Source: Brochothrix thermosphacta DSM 20171 = FSL F6-1036 (GTDB lineage Bacteria > Bacillota > Bacilli > Lactobacillales > Listeriaceae). From it: DNA of 64,000 bases. The translations under genes were made by a program, and so were the position numbers. The DNA lies in contig NZ_CP145608.1 in NCBI RefSeq assembly GCF_036884295.1, forward strand, positions 1,612,001 to 1,676,000, read 5' to 3'. Below are positions 9,182 to 19,046 of the stretch, piece after piece. Numbering within the stretch: the first letter of the stretch is position 1; every line of letters begins with the position of its first letter. Below the pieces are notes generated by a model. It made no database searches. It saw only the letters and a program-made list of their open reading frames with translations, and was not told the origin of the DNA.

Positions 9182-10694
9182 TTGCTTTTACCTCCCCAGC
9201 CATATATAAACCTAATTCTTGTTCGTTTGTTTCTTTTGCATCTAAAATTGCGACAATACGTCCTTCATAAATAACTGCAATTCGATCACTTACATTTAGA
9301 ATTTCTTCTAACTCATACGACATTAAAACAACTGCTCGTCCTTGATCACGTTGTTCAATCAAACGTTTATGTATGAATTCAATCGCACCTACATCTAAAC
9401 CACGAGTAGGCTGTGCTGCAATTAGTAATTGTGGCGAACGATCAATCTCACGCGCAATGATTGCTTTTTGTTGGTTACCACCAGATAATTTTCCGGCTGG
9501 AACGTGTTCACTACTTGTACGGACATCATATTCTTTGATTAACCCATTTGCAAAACGATCAATCTCTTTTTGATTAAGGAAACCATGTTTGCTTAATGGT
9601 TTTTGATAGTATGTTTGTAACGCTATATTGTTAGCTAGAGACATCTCCAGTACTAAACCATGTTTGTGGCGGTCTTCTGGAATGTGTCCTAGACCTTTTT
9701 CCGTAATTTGGCGAGGTTTTAAATTATGAATTTTTTCCCCGTTTAATTGAATTGTACCGTGCTTCACTTTTCGTAAACCGGTGATTGCTTCGATAAGCTC
9801 AGTTTGACCATTACCATCAATTCCAGCAATGCCTAAAACTTCGCCTGCCTTCACTTCTAAACTCAAATGAGATACTTTTTCAATTTTATGTTTTTCTTCC
9901 GCTACCACAAGGTCATTAATAGATAGCACAACATCTGTTGGATGTGCCGCTTTTTTAGCGGTTGAGAACAGAACTGCTCGTCCAACCATCATATTAGCAA
10001 GTTCTTGTGGTGAGGTTTGTGCCACGTTTACAGTGCCAATACCTTCACCTTTACGGATAACTGTCACACGATCACATACTGTCATGATTTCTTTCAACTT
10101 ATGCGTGATTAAAATAATTGATTTGCCTTCTTTAACCAGCAATTTCATAATTCCCATTAAATCAATAATTTCTTGTGGCGTTAACACAGCTGTAGGCTCA
10201 TCAAATATGAGGATATCTGCACCACGATAAAGCGTTTTAAGAATTTCGACACGTTGTTGCATACCAACACCAATTTGATCGATGCGTTTATGCGGATCAA
10301 TTTGTAAGCCATACTTGTTAGAAAGTGCCTCAATTTCTTTAATTGCTTCTTTTTTATTAATTAAGCCTAAACGTGATGGCTCATGTCCAAGAATAATATT
10401 TTCAGCGACTGTAAATTTATCCACTAACATAAAATGTTGATGAACCATACCAATACCTAAATCATTCGCCTTATTAGGACTTGTAATATTTTCCTTTTTA
10501 CCTTTTACTCTTATTTCGCCACCGTCAAGTTCGTATAAACCAAATAACACGTTCATTAATGTTGATTTACCAGCACCATTTTCACCTAATAATGCATGAA
10601 TTTCACCAGGTTTAACCTGTAAATTAATATTGTTATTTGCTACAAAGTCGCCAAACTGTTTACGAATATTTAACATCTCAACTACATATTCCAA
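9174..10694 (-). CDS. nupO: Nucleoside ABC transporter ATP-binding protein (NupO/YufO type)
   Basis: About 506 residues with two tandem ABC domains. The first has Walker A GENGAGKST, signature VGMQQRVEI and Walker B DILIFDEPT. The second has the degenerate Walker A GIDGNGQTE, signature LSGGNQQK and a final ATP site with AAQPTRGLD, where the usual acidic Walker B residue is not conserved, as is common in this family. I start at TTG 10694-10692 (protein MEYVVEMLNI) because AGGAGGG lies just upstream; the longer open frame to 10769 runs through an intercistronic hairpin. It powers import by the two permeases. Confidence 0.9.
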   Translation of the reverse strand: MEYVVEMLNIRKQFGDFVANNNINLQVKPGEIHALLGENGAGKSTLMNVLFGLYELDGGEIRVKGKKENITSPNKANDLGIGMVHQHFMLVDKFTVAENIILGHEPSRLGLINKKEAIKEIEALSNKYGLQIDPHKRIDQIGVGMQQRVEILKTLYRGADILIFDEPTAVLTPQEIIDLMGIMKLLVKEGKSIILITHKLKEIMTVCDRVTVIRKGEGIGTVNVAQTSPQELANMMVGRAVLFSTAKKAAHPTDVVLSINDLVVAEEKHKIEKVSHLSLEVKAGEVLGIAGIDGNGQTELIEAITGLRKVKHGTIQLNGEKIHNLKPRQITEKGLGHIPEDRHKHGLVLEMSLANNIALQTYYQKPLSKHGFLNQKEIDRFANGLIKEYDVRTSSEHVPAGKLSGGNQQKAIIAREIDRSPQLLIAAQPTRGLDVGAIEFIHKRLIEQRDQGRAVVLMSYELEEILNVSDRIAVIYEGRIVAILDAKETNEQELGLYMAGEVKANV

Positions 10695-10725
10695 AAGGCG
10701 CCCTCCTAAAATTAATTTTTTAATT

Positions 10726-10755
10726 GAAAAAGCTGGACATCGGAATGACCAGCTT
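10726..10755 (-). terminator. Intercistronic hairpin (partial terminator) between bmpA and nupO
   Basis: On the minus strand AAGCTGG and CCAGCTT, with an inner CAT/ATG pair, form a stem followed by TTTTTC. It sits between the binding-protein gene and the ATPase gene of one operon. Such elements commonly lower downstream expression so that the binding protein is made in excess. Confidence 0.6.
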
Positions 10756-10781
10756 ATTCTTATTATCATTTGATTTTTTTA

Positions 10782-11846
10782 CTATGGTTTTTCTGGAACT
10801 TTTACATCACCAGAAATGATTTTTTCTTTGTACTCTTTAACTTTGTCTAACACTTTTTTATCAATGTTATCAGTTGAATCAGCAATACCAACAGCATCTT
10901 TATCTAAGCCATAAACGATTGTTTTTCCACCTGGGAATTTACCATCTTTAGCTAATTTAGATGTCTCTTCTACTGCGATATCAACACGTTTGATTTGAGA
11001 TGCTAAAGCCACGTTGAATGTTTTACCATCAACTTTGACTTCACCTTGATCTGCTTGATCACGGTCAACACCCATGAACCAAATTTCACGTGATGAATCT
11101 TCTTTTTTCAAGTTACGAGCTTCTGTAAAGGCACCATTACCTGATGCACCTGCTGCTGAAAGAATGATATCAGCATCGTTGCTGTACATTGTTGCTGCAA
11201 TTTGTTGTCCTTTGTCCGCTTGAACAAATGAACCAACGTATTTCACATCAATTTTAGCTTTAGGATTTACTTCTTTAACGCCCGCTTTGAATCCTGCCTC
11301 AAAACGCCCTACAACTTCACCTTCCATACCACCGATAAAACCTACATGATTCGTTTTAGTTGTTAAACCAGCAATTACACCCATTAAGAAGGCACCTTCA
11401 TTGTCAGCAAAACGAATGCTTGCGATGTTATCTACGCCTTCGACAACATCATCGATTAAAGCGAAATGTGCATCTTTTTGTTGTTTAGCAGTTTCAGTAA
11501 CAGCTTTAGTTAACTGGAACCCTACACCAAAAACAAGGTCAAAATTGCTACGAATTGCACTGTTCAAGTTTGTTTTGTAATCTGCTTCATTTGCAGATTG
11601 GAAATAATCATAACCTGACTTGCCTTTTTCTAAGCCGTTATCTTTACCGAATTTTTGAAGTCCATCCCATGCTGACTGGTTAAACGAACGGTCATCTACC
11701 CCACCTTGATCCGTAACCATTGCTACTGTAAATTTGTCATCTTTTTTAGCATCATCTGATTTTGAAGATTTGTTTCCACATGCTGCTAAGAATGAAGATA
11801 AAACGACAACCATAATTAATACAACTGCTAACGAGCGTTTTTTCAT
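10782..11846 (-). CDS. bmpA: BmpA/PnrA-family nucleoside-binding lipoprotein
   Basis: 354 residues. The signal peptide ends in FLAAC with lipidated Cys23. The mature protein has the BMP-family stretch VTDQGGVDDRSFNQSAWDG, plus FALIDDV and GFIGGMEG. It is anchored outside the membrane and hands nucleosides to the NupPQ channel. First gene of the operon. Its 237-base upstream region is AT-rich with no recognisable purine operator or riboswitch. Confidence 0.92.
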   Translation of the reverse strand: MKKRSLAVVLIMVVVLSSFLAACGNKSSKSDDAKKDDKFTVAMVTDQGGVDDRSFNQSAWDGLQKFGKDNGLEKGKSGYDYFQSANEADYKTNLNSAIRSNFDLVFGVGFQLTKAVTETAKQQKDAHFALIDDVVEGVDNIASIRFADNEGAFLMGVIAGLTTKTNHVGFIGGMEGEVVGRFEAGFKAGVKEVNPKAKIDVKYVGSFVQADKGQQIAATMYSNDADIILSAAGASGNGAFTEARNLKKEDSSREIWFMGVDRDQADQGEVKVDGKTFNVALASQIKRVDIAVEETSKLAKDGKFPGGKTIVYGLDKDAVGIADSTDNIDKKVLDKVKEYKEKIISGDVKVPEKP

Positions 11847-12030
11847 CAGTTGTTCCTCCCCTAATTCCTCTTTTTTGTAAAAAACACGATTGTTGTAATT
11901 GCTTACATAGAAAAATTTACGTGTTTTAATTACTCATTAGAATATATCATGAGATTGATAATAAATAAATAGCTAATTCAACATTTTTTTAAATTCCCAC
12001 TTTTCTGAATATTCCGTTAAATTAGACCGC

Positions 12031-12070
12031 TAGATAAACAGCACAGCATATTTGCTGTACTCTTTATCTA
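12031..12070. terminator. Hairpin, possible terminator of the SUKH gene
   Basis: TAGATAAA/TTTATCTA and ACAGCA/TGCTGT form a two-part stem with a TATT loop. Neither side has a proper T run, so its function as a terminator is doubtful. Confidence 0.35.
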
Positions 12071-12083
12071 AAACAAGCTGTTT

Positions 12084-12590
12084 TTATTGGATTGTTTTTA
12101 TTGCTTCGCGAAAAACATCGCTGATATGTTCAGCAATTTGAATACGACGTTCTAACAATGGTTCAGTTTCGTCGCTTCCAATTGGGATTGGAAATTGATA
12201 CAGCGTAGGATCTTCATCATCTAATCGAATATAGTAGTTATCTCCAGTGCCGGCAGGTTCACTCCCAATACAGATGTAGTTCAAATGAACCAAATCAATG
12301 CCAGGGAATTCTTCCATCGTTTCTTCTATAATATATTGCGGCTCAAAAAATTCAATGGCTGTTTCACCACTATAACTCGGGTTAGTTGTTTCAACATTCC
12401 ACTTAACTTCCAAGTTAATGATCGGATAATCACCGATTAAATCGCGGTACCATTGAGGCAACTTGACCGGAAGCTCACTTTCTAACATCTTCAATTCTTC
12501 TTTTGTGGCTTTACGACTTGTTAACTTTATGTCCGCATCTTCAGATATCTCGATAAATTCTTCAATAGCACTTCCTAATATAGGCTGCAA
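12084..12590 (-). CDS. SMI1/KNR4 (SUKH) family protein
   Basis: 168 residues. The pattern of a helix with LPVKLPQWYRDLIGDYP, then strands ending in YICIGSEPAGTGDNYYIRLDD, is typical of SUKH proteins; LPxxLPxxY and the GS...GD...Y motif are recognisable. Many SUKH proteins are immunity proteins against contact-dependent or secreted nuclease toxins. No toxin gene is adjacent, so this one is either an orphan or has another role. The start is a TTG with only a weak GAGAG upstream, so the true N-terminus is uncertain. Confidence 0.75.
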   Translation of the reverse strand: MQPILGSAIEEFIEISEDADIKLTSRKATKEELKMLESELPVKLPQWYRDLIGDYPIINLEVKWNVETTNPSYSGETAIEFFEPQYIIEETMEEFPGIDLVHLNYICIGSEPAGTGDNYYIRLDDEDPTLYQFPIPIGSDETEPLLERRIQIAEHISDVFREAIKTIQ

Positions 12591-12744
12591 TTAGCTCTCA
12601 CTCTTTTCAGTTATTTTTTATATTATGTTCTTCCATTAAGGTGTTTTAGTCTGACTTACATATTTACTTATATTCATTATAATATGTTTCGAATATATTT
12701 AAAAGGGTTTACCTCAAACTATTATAATTATCTATCCAAACAGA

Positions 12745-13056
12745 CTAGTTGCTGATTAAATCCGGGTCATGTTCGCCGTCTTTCAAGACTAGTAAGCCAT
12801 GATAAACTTGCAAATCATCGTCACATTCTTCACAAAAACATTTTTCTTCATCACACCAGAATGCGGCTAATGTATTTTTTTTAACTTGTTGATATCCGTA
12901 TGTATCATGCAATTTCGTAAATGCCTCTATATAGAGAGCTTTCGCTTCTTCACGTGTTGTTGCCTCAAGTTCTAAAACGATATCTTCTTGCCAATCATCG
13001 AAGAACCACCAAGGTTCATTAAAACTTTCTGTTTGAATAATTTGCCAACGTGTCAT
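12745..13056 (-). CDS. DUF1033 family protein
   Basis: 103 residues, acidic. NEPWWFFDDWQEDIV near the start is the mark of DUF1033. The family is small, cytoplasmic and of unknown function; it is widespread in lactic acid bacteria and relatives. A Cys-rich stretch WCDEEKCFCEECDDD could bind metal. I start at ATG 13056, eight bases after AAGGAG; a GTG three codons upstream overlaps the Shine-Dalgarno. Confidence 0.78.
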   Translation of the reverse strand: MTRWQIIQTESFNEPWWFFDDWQEDIVLELEATTREEAKALYIEAFTKLHDTYGYQQVKKNTLAAFWCDEEKCFCEECDDDLQVYHGLLVLKDGEHDPDLISN

Positions 13057-13160
13057 CGTCCACACTCCTTTATCTCTCTTAAATAGTAGCGTGTTTATTT
13101 ACTCTTTTCAACTTATCTGTTTTACGCTACACTAGAACTATAAAGAAAGGTGTGATTTTT

Positions 13161-13445
13161 TTGGATAATTTAACTACTTGTGAGATACAAGCATATGGTA
13201 CAGTTCAAGGTGTTGGCTTCCGTTATGGCACACTTTTTATCGCACGTTCCTTGGGCCTTAGTGGCTGGGTTAAAAACATGCCTGATTACTCAGTTTTAAT
13301 TCACGTTAAAGGTAATAAACATGACATAATTACCTTTATTGATAAATTAAAAAAAGGTCCCACACCTTCAGCTCGAGTGACTAAACTAGAAACAACTTGG
13401 GATATTGAACCTCCAATACAAACAGATTTCACAATTATTTATTGA
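13161..13445 (+). CDS. acyP: Acylphosphatase
   Basis: 94 residues. It has the acylphosphatase core YGTVQGVGFRYGTLFIA, with the catalytic Arg in the GxVQGVGFR loop, and GWVKNMPDYSVLIHV with the catalytic Asn. It hydrolyses the acyl-phosphate bond of small metabolites. The start is taken as TTG 13161, ten bases after AAAGG; an upstream GTG at 13152 lies directly on the ribosome binding site. It is divergent from the DUF1033 gene and ends in a strong bidirectional terminator. Confidence 0.88.
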   Translation: MDNLTTCEIQAYGTVQGVGFRYGTLFIARSLGLSGWVKNMPDYSVLIHVKGNKHDIITFIDKLKKGPTPSARVTKLETTWDIEPPIQTDFTIIY

Positions 13446-13510
13446 AAAAAGCGACAGTTTAGCACACCTTCAGCTGAAATTCAGAAAGGTAGTGAAACTG
13501 TCGCTTTTTT
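13445..13510. terminator. Bidirectional terminator between acyP and the histidine kinase gene
   Basis: GCGACAGTTT (13451-13460) pairs with AAACTGTCGC (13495-13504), flanked by A6 and T6. It serves both convergent genes. Confidence 0.85.
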
Positions 13511-13534
13511 GCCTTTTTTTAGATAAAACTATTT

Positions 13535-15010
13535 TTATAATTTATTTTTCTTCAGCGGTTTTTTACGAGCAGTTTGAATGACCTCTTCTTCCATGATAGG
13601 TAGTGAAACGCTGACAGTTGTACCTTCACCCACAACACTATCTGCTGAAATAGTTCCTTTATAACTCACGACCAATTGCTTCGCTATCGCTAGACCTAAA
13701 CCATTTCCACCCACTTCACGTGTTCTTGCTTTGTCCACACGATAAAAACGGTTAAATACTTTGTCTAACTCTGAAGGATCAATACCAACACCGTGATCTT
13801 TCACTTTAATAACAGCACGATTACCGATTTGTTCAAGCGTAATATTTATTTCTGACAAACCATTTGAATATTTCACAGCGTTATCAAATAAGATAATCAA
13901 AATTTGTTCTAAATGATTTCTTAAGATTAATGAACGCAACACAATATCTGGATTATAATCATACGTAATATTAAAATCGTCGTGCAATATTTCAAAATTT
14001 CGTTTAACTTGTTCTACCGCTTCGTTAAGATTAGTAATCTGTAGTTCGGCAGTATTAGAAACTTGTTCAGCTCTTGAAAGATCAAGCATTTCTTGTACAA
14101 GTTTTTTCATACGATTAACTTCAAATAACGAAGCCTTCAAGGACTCTTCTAATACTTCAGGATCATCTTTCCCCCATCTGTTCAAGAGATTAAGGTGTCC
14201 TTCAATAATTTGTACAGGTGTTCGCAATTCGTGTGAAGCATCTTCAACAAAATGTTTTTGTTGCTCAAACGTTACTTCCATACGTCTCATCATATCATTA
14301 TAAATAGTAAGCAATTCACTGATTTCATCTTCGGCATCAATATTTTTCACGCGTGCCTTAAAACCATTTTCCTGACTATTCACCATCGAACGCGCTAAAT
14401 CTTTAATGGGTTGCAACAAATGTAAGGCCATTACATATCCCAAAATAGCACTGAATACCAATGCGATGATATCTAAAATCAGTAACGTCCAAAAAAGATA
14501 TTTCATTAATGAATTTACACTGGTGAGCGGATTAATGACTTGTACATAACCCACAATCTTAGCATTATTTTCTAAAACAGGCTTAATACCTACGATAACG
14601 CGACTGCCTTTATTTACCGTTTCTTTAACTGTAATCGCTTCAACTTTTTCAAGAGGAATATTATATTGCTGTTCACCACCGTATTGAGCTGGGTACCATG
14701 TGCTACCATCCGGCTTTAAAATCCGCACAATTAAGCCACGATTATAAATATTTTCATTTAAACTTTCACTATCAATTGGAAAATCAGTGGCATTCACTTG
14801 ATGCCAACTTTTACCAGTCAATGAAAACGTTACGTTATTAAGTGCCGTTTGAACTTTACTCTTTTCCTCATTAAGAAGCATGGTAGATACACCTTGATAA
14901 ATAGCGACTGCAAAGACAGAAAAGGTTAAAAAGATGGCAACACTCGTTCCCAACATCCATTTATATTTTAAGGAACGATTTTTCATGTTGAGAATTTGAT
15001 GAATTCTCAT
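13535..15010 (-). CDS. Sensor histidine kinase, ArlS/LisK type
   Basis: 491 residues. Transmembrane segments at about 18-40 and 168-196 enclose an extracellular sensor of about 125 residues. A HAMP domain follows, then the phospho-acceptor box [20 protein letters not shown] with His260, and a HATPase with N box [18 protein letters not shown]1 DHGVGID and G2 GNGLGLAI. Its ATG overlaps the stop of the regulator gene (ATGA). The sequence around the histidine matches ArlS of staphylococci and LisK of Listeria, which influence envelope stress, adhesion and autolysis genes. The signal sensed here is unknown. Confidence 0.88.
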   Translation of the reverse strand: MRIHQILNMKNRSLKYKWMLGTSVAIFLTFSVFAVAIYQGVSTMLLNEEKSKVQTALNNVTFSLTGKSWHQVNATDFPIDSESLNENIYNRGLIVRILKPDGSTWYPAQYGGEQQYNIPLEKVEAITVKETVNKGSRVIVGIKPVLENNAKIVGYVQVINPLTSVNSLMKYLFWTLLILDIIALVFSAILGYVMALHLLQPIKDLARSMVNSQENGFKARVKNIDAEDEISELLTIYNDMMRRMEVTFEQQKHFVEDASHELRTPVQIIEGHLNLLNRWGKDDPEVLEESLKASLFEVNRMKKLVQEMLDLSRAEQVSNTAELQITNLNEAVEQVKRNFEILHDDFNITYDYNPDIVLRSLILRNHLEQILIILFDNAVKYSNGLSEINITLEQIGNRAVIKVKDHGVGIDPSELDKVFNRFYRVDKARTREVGGNGLGLAIAKQLVVSYKGTISADSVVGEGTTVSVSLPIMEEEVIQTARKKPLKKNKL

Positions 15011-15690
15011 GTGCGCATCACATACCCTGTGCCTCGTACCGTTTGGATATAACTCTCTTCACCTGGACGATCAATTTTATTACGTAGATAACGCACGTAT
15101 ACATCTACAACGTTGGTCTCCACTTCTGTTTCATAACCCCAGACTTTATTTAATAACACTTCACGTGTTAGCACAATATTAATATTTTCCATTAGAGTCA
15201 ATAACAAATCGTACTCTCTCTTTGTTAATTCAATCACTTCTTCGCCAACTAGAACCATCCGGCTTTCTTTTTCAACGTTTAAGTCACGGTAACTTAACTT
15301 CGTTTGTTTTTGAGCGGGTTCTGCATTTTCAACACGACGCAATAAAGAACGCAATCGTGCCAACAATTCTTCAATTGCAAAAGGCTTCACAATATAATCA
15401 TCCGCACCATGGTCTAAACCAGAAACACGATCGATAACACTGTCTCTTGCGGTTAACATAATAATGGGGGTTTGTTGTTCCTGCTGACGAATACGGCGAC
15501 AAATCTCAATACCATTTAAGCTTGGTAACATTAAATCTAACAAAATCGCATCCCATTCACCTTCTAACGCCAATTCAAGACCTTCACGGCCGTCATGTGC
15601 AATGGTTACATTATAATTTTCATGTTTTAATTCAAGTTCAACAAAACGCGCTAAATTTTTTTCATCTTCAACTAATAATATATTATTCAC
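15007..15690 (-). CDS. OmpR-family response regulator, ArlR/LisR type
   Basis: 227 residues counted from GTG 15690, which follows GGAGGT by six bases; an ATG 11 codons upstream has no ribosome binding site. The receiver has the acidic pocket in LLVEDEKN, the phospho-acceptor Asp52 in [11 protein letters not shown] and Lys in [10 protein letters not shown]. The C-terminal winged helix has [16 protein letters not shown] and [13 protein letters not shown]. It is the partner of the overlapping kinase gene. No operator repeats stand out upstream. Confidence 0.9.
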   Translation of the reverse strand: MNNILLVEDEKNLARFVELELKHENYNVTIAHDGREGLELALEGEWDAILLDLMLPSLNGIEICRRIRQQEQQTPIIMLTARDSVIDRVSGLDHGADDYIVKPFAIEELLARLRSLLRRVENAEPAQKQTKLSYRDLNVEKESRMVLVGEEVIELTKREYDLLLTLMENINIVLTREVLLNKVWGYETEVETNVVDVYVRYLRNKIDRPGEESYIQTVRGTGYVMRT

Positions 15691-15964
15691 TGTTGTACCT
15701 CCAACGGATTTAATAGCATTCACTTATTTCTATTATAACGATATGATGCCTCTTTTACAAAATCTAAAGACCCATTATATCCTAAGCTTTGCCTCTTTTA
15801 TCTTTTATACTTAAAACTTATATTATCACCACTACATTAAAATAAGGGGTGAGTTGTAAGAGAAATACATTGTAAAACCAAATCACCTTATAAACACAAG
15901 TGACTGTTTTTTACAGGATAATACATCTCCTTACGTTTTAACACTAACTTTTATCCAACAATGC

Positions 15965-15998
15965 AAAAAGAGCACTTTGACAAAAAAGCCAAAATGCT
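15965..15998 (-). terminator. Terminator of pheA
   Basis: On the minus strand AGCATTTTGGC pairs with GTCAAAGTGCT (with wobble pairs) across a T6 loop and is followed by CTTTTT. Confidence 0.7.
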
Positions 15999-16003
15999 AC
16001 TTG

Positions 16004-16846
16004 TTATTTTATCTTATAGACATCGTATGATCCTAAAACTTTAACAGTGCCACCTAATAATGATATTTCCACCATCGCATTATCCAGCAATCGATTATCA
16101 GCACCTACATCTAAATCGATATGGAAGAAGTATTGCCCTAGACGCGTTTTTGTTGGTCGTGATTCAATCTTGCTCATATTGATATTACGCCATGCAAATG
16201 TTGAAAGCATCGTATGCAAGGTCCCTGAATCATTATCTGGTAATTTTAATAAAAGGGTTGTTTTTGTTTCAATTGGATCATCTGTTATCGCTAATTTTCG
16301 ATTACTCAACGCAATAAATCGTGTTTCATTATGCATATTTCCTTGCGCATTCGCACGAACGACGTCCAAATCATAATGCTCTGCCGCAAATAAAGGGGCG
16401 ATTGCTAACGTTTTTTCATCTGGATGCGTGCTCACATATTCTGCCGCAAAGGCTGTACTAGAAACTGCTTCACGTTTAATATGCGGGAAGTTTTTGGTTA
16501 AATAATCATGACATTGCGCCAAACCTTGCGGATGAGATAAAACCGTTGTCGCTTCTTGCCAATCACTTGAACGTTGTTTATTCACCATGATATTTTGTGA
16601 TATTGGTAAAATATACTCCGCCTGAATAGGTGGCACATCATTTTGATAAAGGTAATCAAGCGTTACATTTACTGTCCCTTCAATTGCGTTCTCAAAAGGC
16701 ACTAAACAAACATCGATTTCATTTGCCGCAACTGCATCTAAACATTCTGATATCGTCGTATACGCTGTGTGTTGCTCTTCTGGAAAAGCACGGTGCGCCA
16801 CTTGATATGAAAAAGTCCCAACCGGACCTAAATAGCCAATATTCAC
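16004..16846 (-). CDS. pheA: Prephenate dehydratase
   Basis: 280 residues from GTG 16846, with AAGGAG ten bases upstream; the reading frame extends 12 codons further but without a ribosome binding site. It has GYLGPVGTFSYQVA at the start, SSTAFAAEYV in the second lobe with the catalytic Thr of the S-T-A-F motif, and a C-terminal ACT domain with ESRPTKTRLGQYFFHIDL, the phenylalanine-binding segment. It makes phenylpyruvate in phenylalanine synthesis and is expected to be inhibited by phenylalanine. It lies downstream of obg, an order shared with Listeria. Confidence 0.93.
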   Translation of the reverse strand: MNIGYLGPVGTFSYQVAHRAFPEEQHTAYTTISECLDAVAANEIDVCLVPFENAIEGTVNVTLDYLYQNDVPPIQAEYILPISQNIMVNKQRSSDWQEATTVLSHPQGLAQCHDYLTKNFPHIKREAVSSTAFAAEYVSTHPDEKTLAIAPLFAAEHYDLDVVRANAQGNMHNETRFIALSNRKLAITDDPIETKTTLLLKLPDNDSGTLHTMLSTFAWRNINMSKIESRPTKTRLGQYFFHIDLDVGADNRLLDNAMVEISLLGGTVKVLGSYDVYKIK

Positions 16847-16914
16847 TCTATTCCCACTCCTTATAAAAAAAGACAAAGTCATTTAACTGACCTTGCCCCT
16901 TCATTTGATTAATA

Positions 16915-18201
16915 TTAATCCATAAACTCGAATTCAAATTCAATAATACGAACTGTATCGCCATCTTTAGCGCCACGATCACGCAAAGCTTGGTCAACAC
17001 CTAACGAACGTAATTGACGTGTGAATCGTGTGACTGATACTTCACGATCAAAGTTAGTCATTGCAAACAAACGTTCAATTTCTGAACCGCTCAATACCCA
17101 TACTGCATCAGAACCACGTGAAATTTCAAACTCAGGTTTTTCAGCTTCATGTTTGTACATTACGATTTGATCTTCTGTTGGTTCTTCGTTTAATGGGAAG
17201 TATTCTGTTGTTTCAAGTTTGTTAGCTATTTCTAACAACATGTTAGATAAACCTGTTTTAGTTAAAGCCGACACAGCAAATACCGGATATTTATCTTCGA
17301 TTTGCTCCTTGAATGTCACTAGTTTTTCTTCCGCACCAGGCATATCCATTTTGTTAGCTACCACAATTTGTGGACGCTCTAACAAACGGTAGTTATATTG
17401 TGATAATTCTTCATTAATTTTCAAGAAATCATCATACGGGTCACGGCCTTCAGTTCCTGCCATATCAATAACATGAACGATAACACGTGTACGCTCGATA
17501 TGTTTTAAGAACTGATGTCCTAAACCAACTCCGAGTGATGCACCTTCAATTAATCCTGGTAAATCAGCCATCGCAAAACTACGGTGATCGGGTGTATCTA
17601 CCATTCCTAAGTTAGGTGTCAGTGTTGTAAAGTGATAATCTGCAATTTTAGGTCTTGCTGCAGTAACAACAGAGAGTAATGTCGATTTACCCACACTCGG
17701 GAAACCTACAAGACCAACATCTGCTAATACTTTTAATTCAAGTTCTAAATTACGTTCTTGACCAGGTTCACCGTTTTCACTAATTTCTGGTGCTGGGTTA
17801 GCTGGTGTTGCAAAACGACGGTTACCTCGTCCTGCACGTCCACCTTTCGCTACGACTGCACGTTGACCATGAGTGATTAAATCGGCAAGCAATTCACCTG
17901 TGTCAGCATCTTTTACAATCGTGCCCGGAGGTACAGGTACAACATAATCAGGTGCGCCGTGTCCGTGCATCCCTTTACTCATACCGTTTTCTCCAGGATT
18001 ACCTTTGAAATGGCGTTTGTAGCGGAAGTCGACTAATGTTCGTAATCCTTCTTCAACCTCAAATACCACAGATCCACCTTTACCACCGTCGCCACCTGCA
18101 GGGCCACCGTTAGCAACAAATTTTTCACGACGGAAAGCGACCATACCATCGCCGCCATCTCCGCCTTTTACATATATCTTAACTCCATCTACAAACATCA
18201 T
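16915..18201 (-). CDS. obg: Obg family GTPase
   Basis: About 429 residues. The glycine-rich Obg domain comes first ([17 protein letters not shown]). The G domain has G1 [12 protein letters not shown], switch region [11 protein letters not shown]3 DLPGLIEGA and G4 ANKMD. The C-terminal OCT domain has [13 protein letters not shown]. It binds the ribosome and takes part in late 50S assembly and stress signalling. The start is chosen at ATG 18201, nine bases after GAGG. The gene is followed by pheA. Confidence 0.95.
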   Translation of the reverse strand: MMFVDGVKIYVKGGDGGDGMVAFRREKFVANGGPAGGDGGKGGSVVFEVEEGLRTLVDFRYKRHFKGNPGENGMSKGMHGHGAPDYVVPVPPGTIVKDADTGELLADLITHGQRAVVAKGGRAGRGNRRFATPANPAPEISENGEPGQERNLELELKVLADVGLVGFPSVGKSTLLSVVTAARPKIADYHFTTLTPNLGMVDTPDHRSFAMADLPGLIEGASLGVGLGHQFLKHIERTRVIVHVIDMAGTEGRDPYDDFLKINEELSQYNYRLLERPQIVVANKMDMPGAEEKLVTFKEQIEDKYPVFAVSALTKTGLSNMLLEIANKLETTEYFPLNEEPTEDQIVMYKHEAEKPEFEISRGSDAVWVLSGSEIERLFAMTNFDREVSVTRFTRQLRSLGVDQALRDRGAKDGDTVRIIEFEFEFMD

Positions 18202-18301
18202 ATTCAGTTTCCTCAATTCTATACTTCATTATTCTTTATTATATAGCATGTGAAAGCAGAAGTAAAACGTCTATGTTGGGGAAACGTTGTCGATTGTTTG
18301 T

Positions 18302-19045
18302 TCAGACGCGTATTGCTGCTATCAATTCACCAATCTGCTCCGCTTGTTTCTCTTCTAATAAATGCACGATTCGACTTCCCACAATCACACCATCACAATG
18401 CGGTAACATCTCAGTGACTTGCGTTGCTGTTGAAATACCAAACCCTGCCATAACAGGCACCTTTGTTGATTTTTTAACTTTTTCTAAGAATGTAAACACT
18501 TCATCACTGAACGCTTGTCGCTCTCCTGTAACACCTTTGACAGTGACTGCATAGATGAAACCACGCGCCTCTTGCATGATACGTTGCATCCTTTCTGCTG
18601 TCGTAGTTGCAGTAATCAATGTAATTAAAATAATGTTTTCAGCATCTAAATATTTTTTTAATGTCGCATTTTCCTCAAATGGTAGATCGGGCACAATTAC
18701 ACCAGATACACCCGTTTCGCGACACGTTTTGGCGAACGTTTTATAACCCATAGCAAAAATCGGATTCAAATAAGTCATCAATACAATTGGCGCTGTTTTA
18801 ACAGGAATTTTAGCAATTGTCTCGAAAATACTCGTCAGCGTGATTCCTGCACGTAACGCTTTTAAACCTGCCGCTTGAATAACAGCGCCATCGGCTACTG
18901 GATCGGTAAATGGCACGCCTATTTCAACAATGCTGGTACCTTGTTCAACTAATGTTGCATAATCCGCTGCCAACGTTGCGTTACCCATCATGTATGAAAT
19001 AAAAGCTTTATCTGTTTGCTCTAACTTTGATTCAATCGCATTCAT
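18302..19045 (-). CDS. trpA: Tryptophan synthase alpha chain
   Basis: About 247 residues from ATG 19045, preceded by GAAGGAGGG inside the end of trpB. Catalytic Glu is in EIGVPFTDP and Asp in PDLPFEE; the phosphate-binding loop GFGIST is present. It cleaves indole-3-glycerol phosphate to indole, which channels to TrpB. It starts one base after the trpB stop and is the last gene of the trp operon. No clean terminator is visible between it and obg. Confidence 0.94.
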   Translation of the reverse strand: MNAIESKLEQTDKAFISYMMGNATLAADYATLVEQGTSIVEIGVPFTDPVADGAVIQAAGLKALRAGITLTSIFETIAKIPVKTAPIVLMTYLNPIFAMGYKTFAKTCRETGVSGVIVPDLPFEENATLKKYLDAENIILITLITATTTAERMQRIMQEARGFIYAVTVKGVTGERQAFSDEVFTFLEKVKKSTKVPVMAGFGISTATQVTEMLPHCDGVIVGSRIVHLLEEKQAEQIGELIAAIRV

Positions 19046-19046
19046 C

